Positions 26,982 through 34,134 of a stretch of 64,000 nucleotides of DNA are shown in pieces. The first letter of the stretch is position 1. The number at the start of each line of letters is the position of its first letter. The position numbers and the translations under genes were made by a program. The DNA is from CAYFMP01 sp964344215 (lineage in GTDB: Bacteria; Pseudomonadota; Alphaproteobacteria; Rhodospirillales; Casp-alpha2). A model generated the notes under the pieces. The model had not been told where the DNA came from. It did no database searches and saw only the letters and a list, made by a program, of their open reading frames with translations. The stretch lies in the NCBI GenBank assembly GCA_964344215.1, contig CAYFMP010000001.1:62001-126000 (forward strand). The letters are read 5' to 3'.

Positions 26982-27382
26982 TGGGTGCCGCCGCCCCTGC
27001 CTCCCGCGGCCAGCCGCTCTTCTGGGCGGCACTGGCGCACCGCGTTTCGGGCGTGCTGCTGGCGCTGTTCCTGCCCATCCATTTCTACGTGCTGTCGCTC
27101 GCCGTCAACGAAGCGACCCGTTTCGACACGTTCATGGCATGGGCCGAGATGCCGCTGGTCAAGGCGGCCGAGACCGGCCTCGTTGTTCTCCTGGCACTGC
27201 ACTTGACCGGGGGGATTCGGGTGCTGGCCGTCGAGTTCCTGGCCTGGCGCGATTGGCAGAAGAACGCCGCCGCCGCCGTCGCTGACGGCCGGCCTCGTCC
27301 TCGGGCTGGCGGTCTTCNNNNNNNNNNCGTCGCTGGCTTGAGCCTGCTGGCCGGCCTGGTGTTCGCGCTCAACCTCATATGA
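26981..27382 (+). CDS. Membrane anchor subunit D, interrupted by an assembly gap and apparent frame break
   Basis: An anchor subunit of roughly 130 residues, with helices around LLALFLPIHFYVLSL and VVLLALHLTGGIRVL and a C-terminal VAGLSLLAGLVFALNLI. Ten N bases at 27318-27327 lie inside the last helix. Just before them the reading frame gives a charged run (DGRPRPRAGG), but shifting one frame gives LTAGLVLGLAVF, a perfect membrane helix. A base is therefore probably missing or added in the GCC-rich run near 27265-27290. The annotated end is real, but the protein length is not exact. The start overlaps subunit C by one base (TGATG). Confidence 0.65.
   Translation: MGAAAPASRGQPLFWAALAHRVSGVLLALFLPIHFYVLSLAVNEATRFDTFMAWAEMPLVKAAETGLVVLLALHLTGGIRVLAVEFLAWRDWQKNAAAAVADGRPRPRAGGLXXXXVAGLSLLAGLVFALNLI
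27318..27327. other. Assembly gap (10 N)
   Basis: Ten unresolved bases, probably a scaffold join of unknown true size, inside the anchor subunit D gene. Confidence 0.99.
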
Positions 27383-28272
27383 AGGGGAGGGGACCGTTGA
27401 AGATCGACATCGACGCCGTCGAGGAAGCCGCCAAACTCCTCTATATCCGCGCCCTCAAGGTCCTGCCCGACGACGTCAAGGCTGGCTTCGAGCGCTTGGA
27501 CGCGACCGAGACCGACGCCACCGCCAAGGCCATTCTCGGGACCATGATCGAGAACGTCGCGGTCGCCGAGGCCACCGACAACCTGCTTTGCCAGGACACC
27601 GGCATTCCGATCTACGACGTCACCATCGGCCGCGGCGTCGAGGTCGACGGCGTCGCCCTCAAGGAGGCCATCCGGCGGGGCTGCGCGCGGGCCACCGAGG
27701 AACACCCGTTGCGCTCGTCGGTCGTCCACCCGGTCACCCGCGAAAACGAGCATACCTCGTGCGGCCGCCGGGTGCCGGTCATCAACATTGATTTCTCCAA
27801 CAAACCCGAGCAACTCAGCATCAAGTGCGTGCCGAAGGGGTCCGGGTCGGAGAACGGTTCGTTCCTGAAGATGTGCATCCCGGCCGACGGCGTCGCCGGC
27901 ATTCAAACCTTCGTCATCGACAAGGTCCTGGAGGCCGGCGGCAAAGTGTGCCCACCGACCGTGGTCGGCGTCGGCGTCGGCGGCACTTCCGATCTCTGCA
28001 TGCACCTGGCCAAGCTGGCCGCGACCCGGCCGCTGGGCTCGGTTTGCGACGATCCGGAAGGTGCCAAGCTGGAAGCGGCGCTGAGCGAAGCAGTCAACAG
28101 TCTCGGCGTCGGCCCGCAGGGGCTGGGCGGCGATTCGACGGCGTTCGAGGTTCATGTCGAGACGGCGGCCACTCACATCACCATGAACCCGGTCGCCGTC
28201 AACATCCAGTGCCACTCGGCGAGGCGGGCCACGGTGACGTTCACGCCGGACGGCATGGAAGTAGGATTCTGA
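27379..28272 (+). CDS. Class I fumarate hydratase, alpha (N-terminal) subunit
   Basis: The 4Fe-4S subunit of a two-part class I fumarase or related hydratase (tartrate dehydratase-like). NLLCQDTGIPIYDVTIG holds the first cluster Cys, with NIDFSNKP and GVGVGGTSDLCMHLAKLAA in the later part. It reversibly hydrates fumarate to malate. Two starts are possible: ATG at 27379, which overlaps the previous stop as ATGA, or TTG at 27397, which has the better ribosome site (GGGGAGGGG 4-5 bases before it). Lying inside the frd operon, it gives the pathway malate-fumarate-succinate in one unit. Confidence 0.87.
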   Translation: MKGRGPLKIDIDAVEEAAKLLYIRALKVLPDDVKAGFERLDATETDATAKAILGTMIENVAVAEATDNLLCQDTGIPIYDVTIGRGVEVDGVALKEAIRRGCARATEEHPLRSSVVHPVTRENEHTSCGRRVPVINIDFSNKPEQLSIKCVPKGSGSENGSFLKMCIPADGVAGIQTFVIDKVLEAGGKVCPPTVVGVGVGGTSDLCMHLAKLAATRPLGSVCDDPEGAKLEAALSEAVNSLGVGPQGLGGDSTAFEVHVETAATHITMNPVAVNIQCHSARRATVTFTPDGMEVGF

Positions 28273-28274
28273 AG

Positions 28275-28886
28275 ATGGCCGATCACGTTCTCACCCCGCC
28301 GTGCACAGAAGACGAGGTCCGTGCCCTTCGCGCCGGCGACCACGTTACTCTGCAAGGAACCCTGTTCGGCATCCGCGACGCGACGCTGATCCATATGTTC
28401 GACCACGGCCGCGAGACGCGGCTCGATATGGCCGGTCACGCCGTCATCCACACCGCCCCTAACGTCAGGAAGGTGGAGCCCTCGAACTCGTGCCCGGTCG
28501 GCTACGCCTCGGTCTGCATCGGCACCACCACATCTGCGCGCATGGAACGCTTCACGCGGCCGCTGATGGAGAGGTGCGGGGTGCGCATGATCATCGGCAA
28601 AGGCGGCCTCGGGGCCGAATCGTCCGCCGCCTTCCGCGATTTGGGTGGCGTCTATCTCGCCATCGTCGGCGGTGCCGCGGCGCTGGAGACGACCTGGATC
28701 GAGCGTATCGTCGACGTCGACCTCGACGATCTCAACCCGGAAAGCCTGTGGCAGTTCGAGATCAAGGACTTCGGGCCGCTGCTGGTCGGCATGGACAGCC
28801 ACGACGGCAGCCTTTACGAGCGGGTCCGCGAGGACGCCGCCGGGCGCCGCCAACAGGCGTTGCGCTCCTTGGGCATATCCGATTGA
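28275..28886 (+). CDS. Class I fumarate hydratase, beta (C-terminal) subunit
   Basis: A 203-residue swivel-domain subunit with HTAPNVRK, SCPVGYASVCIGTTTSARME and IGKGGLG motifs, which are standard for class I hydratase beta subunits. It pairs with the preceding gene, 2 bases away. Its stop overlaps a TTG start of the flavoprotein gene (TTGA). Confidence 0.87.
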   Translation: MADHVLTPPCTEDEVRALRAGDHVTLQGTLFGIRDATLIHMFDHGRETRLDMAGHAVIHTAPNVRKVEPSNSCPVGYASVCIGTTTSARMERFTRPLMERCGVRMIIGKGGLGAESSAAFRDLGGVYLAIVGGAAALETTWIERIVDVDLDDLNPESLWQFEIKDFGPLLVGMDSHDGSLYERVREDAAGRRQQALRSLGISD

Positions 28887-30598
28887 GAACCTCTTCGACC
28901 GATATCCTGATTTTGGGTAGCGGCGGCGCCGGCCTGTTCGCCGCTCTCCACGCCAAGACCGCCCGGCCCGACCTCGAGGTCACCGTCGCCGTCAAGGGAT
29001 TGCTCGGCAAATGCGGTTGCACCCGCATGGTGCAGGGCGGCTACAACGTCGCCCTGGCCGAGGGCGATTCGGTGGAGCGCCATTTCATGGACACCATCGA
29101 GGGCGGAAAATGGCTGAACGACCAGGACCTGGCGTGGGCATTGGTGACCGGCGCGCAGGTCCGCATCCGCGAGCTCGAGAACGAGATCGGCTGTTTCTTC
29201 GACCGCAACCCGGACGGCACCGTGCATCAGAAGGCGTTCGCCGGGCAGACCTTCGATCGCACCGTCCACAAGGGCGACCTGACCGGCATCGAGATCATCA
29301 ACAGGCTCTCCGAGCAGGTTTGGGCGCGCGACATCGGCCGCTTGGAAGACCATCGTGCCGTCGCCCTGATCCCGGCCACCGACGGAGAGGCGATCAGCGG
29401 CGTCCTGATGATCGACATGCGCTCGGGCGGTTTCGTCTTCGTGCAGGCCAAGGCGGTGCTGCTTGCCACCGGCGGCGGCCCGACCATGTACACCTACCAC
29501 ACGCCGTCCGGCGACAAGAGTTGCGACGGCATGGCGATGGCGCTGAGGGCCGGGCTCAGCTTGCGCGACATGGAGATGGTGCAGTTCCACCCGACCGGGC
29601 TGCTGGCCGGGCCGCAGACGCGGATGACCGGGACGGTGCTGGAAGAAGGCCTGCGTGGGGCCGGCGGCTGGCTTCTGGGCGGCGACGGCGAACGTTTCAT
29701 GGAGCGCTACGACCCTCAGGGCGAGCGCGCCACCCGCGACATCGTCAGCCGCGCCATCTTCGAGGAGATCGGCCGGGGCAATACTTCGCCGCTGGGCGGC
29801 GTCTACATCGAGATGGCTCATCTCGGGGCGGACGCTGTCCGCGCCCAGTTCAAGGGCATGGTCGAACGCTGCGCCGATTGCGGTTTCGACCTTGCGGCGG
29901 GCCGGGTCGAGGTCATCCCGACGGCGCACTACATGATGGGCGGCGTCGTTTTCGACGGTAAATGCCGAACCGAGCTCTCCGGCCTGTTCGCCGCTGGCGA
30001 GGACACCGGCGGGGTGCACGGGGCCAACCGTTTGGGCGGCAACGGGGTCGCCAACTCGACCGTGTTCGGCGGTATCGCCGGCGACGCCATGGCTGCCCGG
30101 GTGGCCACCGATGGCGCGCTGCGTGACGCCGACGCCGACGCCCTCGAAGCGGCCAAGGCGGGATGTCGGCCATCGGCTCCCGGCGGCGGCGACATCAACG
30201 CCATCCGCGAGCGCCTCAACGACTTCATGTGGCACGACGTCGGCATTGTACGCGACGGAGGCGGGCTGGCGCGGGCGGCGGAAGAACTGTCGGCCCTGGC
30301 CGACGAGGTCGAAACGGTCGCCGTCCTGCGGTCGGAAGAAAACGCCGCCTACAACGTGAGTTGGCACGACTGGATCAACTTGAAGAACCTAATCCTGGTG
30401 TCCCGCGCCATCGCCGCTGCCGCCCTGGCTCGCGAGGACTCGCGCGGCGCCCACTACCGGACCGATCACCCCGAGCCGGGCACCTTGGCGGACTCCGCCT
30501 TCACCCGCGTGCGCAACGGTAGCGAGGGCCTAATCGTCGATACCGAAGCGGTCCGGTTCACCCGGGTCGAACCGGGCCGGAGCCTGCTCGGCGGCTGA
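28883..30598 (+). CDS. Fumarate reductase/succinate dehydrogenase flavoprotein subunit, non-covalent FAD type
   Basis: A 571-residue flavoprotein. The FAD motif is ILGSGGAGLFAALHA (residues 10-24). Catalytic blocks VQFHPTG, HYMMGGV and GGVHGANRLGGNG are conserved. Where SdhA/FrdA carry the FAD-linking His (HTxxxQGG), this protein has CTRMVQGG with Cys46, so FAD is probably not covalently bound, as in soluble or thiol-dependent fumarate reductases. No ATG fits; TTG at 28883 overlapping the fumarase stop is the best start. The physiological direction (fumarate reduction or succinate oxidation) cannot be read from sequence. Confidence 0.83.
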   Translation: MRTSSTDILILGSGGAGLFAALHAKTARPDLEVTVAVKGLLGKCGCTRMVQGGYNVALAEGDSVERHFMDTIEGGKWLNDQDLAWALVTGAQVRIRELENEIGCFFDRNPDGTVHQKAFAGQTFDRTVHKGDLTGIEIINRLSEQVWARDIGRLEDHRAVALIPATDGEAISGVLMIDMRSGGFVFVQAKAVLLATGGGPTMYTYHTPSGDKSCDGMAMALRAGLSLRDMEMVQFHPTGLLAGPQTRMTGTVLEEGLRGAGGWLLGGDGERFMERYDPQGERATRDIVSRAIFEEIGRGNTSPLGGVYIEMAHLGADAVRAQFKGMVERCADCGFDLAAGRVEVIPTAHYMMGGVVFDGKCRTELSGLFAAGEDTGGVHGANRLGGNGVANSTVFGGIAGDAMAARVATDGALRDADADALEAAKAGCRPSAPGGGDINAIRERLNDFMWHDVGIVRDGGGLARAAEELSALADEVETVAVLRSEENAAYNVSWHDWINLKNLILVSRAIAAAALAREDSRGAHYRTDHPEPGTLADSAFTRVRNGSEGLIVDTEAVRFTRVEPGRSLLGG

Positions 30599-30648
30599 CC
30601 GACGTCGGCCTTCGTTGGGCAAGGACGGGAAACCGAGAAGAACCGACC

Positions 30649-30927
30649 CTATTTGAATGTGGGCGGCACCACGCGGCCGTCCTCCATGCGCGGCGCCTGA
30701 TATTCGCCGCTGCCCGGCTCGACGCCGCTGGTCAGCGCTACCGCGACGAGGCCGGCCACCATCAGCCCGAAACCGGCCAGCAGGGCCCAGAAGATGCCGG
30801 CCCGCTCGACGCTCGGCACCTCGTCGCCGCGCGCCTTCGAGCGGTGGCGCAGGATATACATCCAGCCGAGATAGAGCGCCAGCGGCGCCACCAGCGGCAG
30901 GACATAGGTGAAAAGAATACGGATCAT
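30649..30927 (-). CDS. Small membrane protein, DUF6111-like
   Basis: A 92-residue protein with two membrane helices (IRILFTYVLPLVAPLALYLGWMY and IFWALLAGFGLMVAGLVAVAL). I take it to be the alphaproteobacterial DUF6111 family from its N-terminus and its place after the NUDIX gene, a common arrangement. The function is unknown. Its ATG overlaps the NUDIX stop by 4 bases. Confidence 0.7.
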   Translation of the reverse strand: MIRILFTYVLPLVAPLALYLGWMYILRHRSKARGDEVPSVERAGIFWALLAGFGLMVAGLVAVALTSGVEPGSGEYQAPRMEDGRVVPPTFK

Positions 30928-31535
30928 CGGTCCTTCAATACGTCGTAGAGATTGATCAGCATACCGGCGGTCGCCCCCCAGATGTAATAGCCGTTGTAAG
31001 GCATGGCGTAAAATTCGCGGACCACGCCCATGTGCTCGCGGCTGTGGCGTTCGTGGTTGGACGGATCCATCAGGAAACCCAGCGGCACCTCGAAAACTTC
31101 CTCGACCTCATGGGCGTCGGGCGTGATTTCGAACAGCGGCTGGACCAGGCCGACCACTGGGGTGACGGCAAAACCGGTACGCGTGGTGTAGAGGTCGAGC
31201 CGGCCGATGATCTCGATATGGCGGCGCTCGATGCCCACTTCCTCCTCGGTTTCGCGTAGCGCCGTCTCCTCGGGTGTGACGTCGCCGGGGTCCATGTGGC
31301 CGCCGGGAAAGCTGATCTGGCCGGGGTGATTGGCCAGGTGGCCGGTGCGTTGGGTGAACAGCGCCGTCATGCCGCCCACGCGGTCGACCAGCGGCACCAG
31401 CACAGCCGCTGCGATCAGCTTCGATCCCGATCCGTTGCCCGGCGCCATGCCGGGGTTGAGGTCGTGGTCGCCGCGCCCGCCGCCGCCGCCCGGCGGGGCG
31501 GCCGAAAAACGCTCGATGATATGGCGGCGGTCCAT
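30924..31535 (-). CDS. NUDIX hydrolase, CoA pyrophosphatase type
   Basis: A 203-residue NUDIX protein. The box is PGGHMDPGD..TPEETALRETEEEVGI, preceded by the NuCoA-type LFTQRTGHLANHPGQISFPGG. Such enzymes split CoA or nucleoside diphosphate derivatives. Start at 31535 has GGAG upstream; a Met at 31556 would overlap the DUF1285 gene. The gene is the middle of DUF1285-NUDIX-DUF6111. Confidence 0.87.
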   Translation of the reverse strand: MDRRHIIERFSAAPPGGGGGRGDHDLNPGMAPGNGSGSKLIAAAVLVPLVDRVGGMTALFTQRTGHLANHPGQISFPGGHMDPGDVTPEETALRETEEEVGIERRHIEIIGRLDLYTTRTGFAVTPVVGLVQPLFEITPDAHEVEEVFEVPLGFLMDPSNHERHSREHMGVVREFYAMPYNGYYIWGATAGMLINLYDVLKDR

Positions 31536-31545
31536 GGCTCCAGGC

Positions 31546-32127
31546 TCAGGCGGCATCGCCGGCCGGGCCGATGGCGAAGAAATCGCCGTTCGACCAGACG
31601 CCGTAGATCCGTTCGTCGCCGACCCGTTCCTCAATGCCGAGCGATACCAGTTCGTAATAGACGGGTCTGGCCAATTTGGCTTCGAGGCCCCCTTCCAGTA
31701 CCACATAGGGACTTGGTTCGCCGGTTGCCGGGTCGATCTCGATCCTGAGCGGGTGGTCGCCATCAACATTGACGGCCTTGTCGATGTTGGTGCGAAATCC
31801 TATGACCTGGTTGCGGCCGTCCCCGGAGACGATCAACTCGACAGCCATGAACGGCGCGTCCTCGACCTCGATCCGACACATCTCGACCGGCGTGATCATC
31901 CAGTGATCGCCGGCCTCGTCGCGCCTGAGCACGCTCGAGAACAGCTTGACCAGTTCTTTGCGGCCAATGGGCGAGCCGTGGTAAAACCAAGTGCCGTTGC
32001 GGTCGATGCGGATGTCGATGTCGCCGCACACGATCTGACCGTCCTTGGGCGTGATTCCGACGGGCCCCGGTCCGCCCGGCTCCGCCCCTTGCGATAAATT
32101 ACTGAGGTCCGGAGTATTTTTCGTCAT
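31546..32127 (-). CDS. DUF1285 domain protein
   Basis: A 193-residue soluble protein. DIDIRIDRNGTWFYHGSPIGRKELVKLFSSVLRRDEAGDHWMITPVE matches the DUF1285 pattern, a proteobacterial family of unknown function with a two-domain beta fold. It is the first gene of the leftward group and diverges from the MoxR gene across 63 bases. Confidence 0.85.
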   Translation of the reverse strand: MTKNTPDLSNLSQGAEPGGPGPVGITPKDGQIVCGDIDIRIDRNGTWFYHGSPIGRKELVKLFSSVLRRDEAGDHWMITPVEMCRIEVEDAPFMAVELIVSGDGRNQVIGFRTNIDKAVNVDGDHPLRIEIDPATGEPSPYVVLEGGLEAKLARPVYYELVSLGIEERVGDERIYGVWSNGDFFAIGPAGDAA

Positions 32128-32190
32128 AATCCCTACATAATTCTCTAGCACCATAATAGCGAACAGATCCAAACCCATGGAGGCGTTGAC
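32128..32190. promoter_or_regulatory. Divergent promoter region DUF1285 / moxR
   Basis: A short AT-rich spacer containing repeated CATAAT (32124, 32153) that could serve as -10 elements in either direction. ATGGAGGC is the ribosome site for the GTG start of the MoxR gene. No inverted repeat of note. Confidence 0.4.
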
Positions 32191-33219
32191 GTGGCAGCCA
32201 CCGCGAAGAAAAAGAATAAGACGAAACCGAACGAAGATAAAACCGATCAACTGGTCGATGCCGTCGACCGGCTGGGTAGGGATTTGGCACAGGCCCGCGC
32301 CGCCATCGGTCAATCGATCTTCGGCCAGGGCCGGGTCATCGACGAAACCCTGATCACCCTGGTTTCCGGCGGACACCTTCTGTTGATCGGCGTCCCCGGG
32401 TTGGGCAAGACCCGGCTGGTCGAGACCATCGGTGCCGTGTTTGGGCTCGACGACCGCCGAGTGCAGTTCACGCCCGATCTGATGCCGGCCGATATCCTCG
32501 GTTCCGAAGTTCTCGAGGAATCGGAAAAGGGGCGGCGTTCGTTCCGGTTCATCAAGGGGCCGGTGTTCTGTCAGGTGCTGATGGCCGACGAGATCAACCG
32601 GGCCAGCCCGCGCACCCAATCGGCACTGCTCCAAGCCATGCAAGAACACCGGGTCCCGGTGGCCGGCCACTATCACGACCTGCCGTCGCCTTTCCATGTC
32701 CTGGCCACCCAGAATCCCCTGGAACAGGAAGGCACCTATCCGCTGCCGGAGGCCCAACTGGACCGATTTTTCATGCAGGTCGATGTCGAATACCCCGATC
32801 TTGAGGCGGAACGGGAAATCCTCGTCAGCACCACCGGTGCCGACGAAGAGAAACCGCCCCGGGTGATGGACGCCGACAGCTTGATCGCCGGCCAGAACCT
32901 GGTTCGCCGCATTCCAGTTGGGGAAAGCGTCGCCACCGCCATTCTCGATCTGGTCCGAGCCGGACGGCCGGAGACGACCGACGTCTCCGATGTCGAGAAG
33001 AACGTCTCATGGGGACCGGGACCGCGCGCTTCGCAGGCTCTGATGCTGGCGGTTCGGGCGCGCGCTGTGATCGAGGGCCGGCTGGCGCCCAGCGTCGATG
33101 ATGTGCTCGCCCTGGTTCACCCCGTTCTGCGTCACCGCATGGCGTTGACCTTCGCGGCCCGCGCCGAAGGAGTGACCTTGAAATCGATCATCGACAAGCT
33201 CTGCGAGCGGATCGCCTAA
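32191..33219 (+). CDS. MoxR family AAA+ ATPase
   Basis: A 342-residue ATPase. Walker A GVPGLGKTR (67-75), Walker B VLMADEINRASPRTQSALL, and the sensor region FHVLATQNPLEQEGTYPLPEAQLDRF are visible. MoxR proteins act as chaperone-like ATPases with the DUF58/VWA proteins encoded next to them. The N-terminus is lysine-rich (KKKNKTKPNEDK). The GTG start follows GGAGGCG at correct spacing. Confidence 0.95.
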   Translation: MAATAKKKNKTKPNEDKTDQLVDAVDRLGRDLAQARAAIGQSIFGQGRVIDETLITLVSGGHLLLIGVPGLGKTRLVETIGAVFGLDDRRVQFTPDLMPADILGSEVLEESEKGRRSFRFIKGPVFCQVLMADEINRASPRTQSALLQAMQEHRVPVAGHYHDLPSPFHVLATQNPLEQEGTYPLPEAQLDRFFMQVDVEYPDLEAEREILVSTTGADEEKPPRVMDADSLIAGQNLVRRIPVGESVATAILDLVRAGRPETTDVSDVEKNVSWGPGPRASQALMLAVRARAVIEGRLAPSVDDVLALVHPVLRHRMALTFAARAEGVTLKSIIDKLCERIA

Positions 33220-33234
33220 GCGGAGGACGGCTGG

Positions 33235-34131
33235 ATGGCGGGCCGGCCCCAGCGAGGCGACAGAGTTGATACCCACCATCGGGCGGAACGGCTGGCGGCC
33301 GGCATGCCGCCGCTGCTGGTGGCCGCCGAACGGGTCGCCTCGACTGTGTCGCAGGGCGTTCACGGCCGCCGCCGGGTCGGCCAGGGCGAGACGTTCTGGC
33401 AGTTCCGCCGCTACGAATTCGGCGACTCCACCCAGCTGATCGATTGGCGCCAGTCGGCGAAATCGCAGCCCGTATATGTCCGCGAGACCGAATGGGAAGC
33501 AGCCCAGAGCGTCTGGCTGTGGCGCGACGGCTCGAAATCGATGGAGTTCCGCTCGGCCGCCGAGTTGCCGACCAAGGAGGACCATGCCGATCTCCTGGTG
33601 CTGGCGCTGGCCTCGCTGCTGGTGCGTGGCGGTGAGCGGGTGGCGCTCCTGGAAACCGGGATGACGCCGGCCTCGGGACGGGCGGCGCTGACCCGCATGT
33701 GGTCAATGATCGAAGGTGGCCACACCCCGACCGGCAGCCTGCCGGCGTTCGAGCCGGTGCCGCGCTATGCCCGTATCGTCATGATCGGCGATTTTCTGTC
33801 GCCCCTGGAAGAGATCAAGGACGCGGTCAGCGCCTTCGCCAACCGTGGCGTTCGCGGACACCTGATGCAGATCCTCGATCCGGCCGAGGAAGTCCTGCCC
33901 TACCAGGGCCGCGTTCTGTTCGACGGCTTGGAGGGCGACGGCGACGTCCTGGTCCGCCGTGTCGAGGCGGTTCGCGACGATTACCGGGACGAATTGGCCC
34001 GACACAGGGACGGACTGGCGGAGCTGAGCCGCGTCATGGGCTGGAGTTTCGCCAGTCACCGTACCGACCATCCGCCGGAAACGGCGCTTCTGGCCCTCTA
34101 CCGGGTACTGTCTGAAACGGTCGAAAGCTGA
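33235..34131 (+). CDS. DUF58 domain protein (MoxR partner)
   Basis: A 298-residue protein with the DUF58 core FWQFRRYEFGDSTQLIDWRQSAKSQPVYVRETEWE, extended by a VWA-like half. It is the standard second gene of MoxR-DUF58-BatA modules, probably cytoplasmic and part of a MoxR-dependent complex at the membrane. It begins 15 bases after moxR. Confidence 0.9.
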   Translation: MAGRPQRGDRVDTHHRAERLAAGMPPLLVAAERVASTVSQGVHGRRRVGQGETFWQFRRYEFGDSTQLIDWRQSAKSQPVYVRETEWEAAQSVWLWRDGSKSMEFRSAAELPTKEDHADLLVLALASLLVRGGERVALLETGMTPASGRAALTRMWSMIEGGHTPTGSLPAFEPVPRYARIVMIGDFLSPLEEIKDAVSAFANRGVRGHLMQILDPAEEVLPYQGRVLFDGLEGDGDVLVRRVEAVRDDYRDELARHRDGLAELSRVMGWSFASHRTDHPPETALLALYRVLSETVES

Positions 34132-34134
34132 GCC

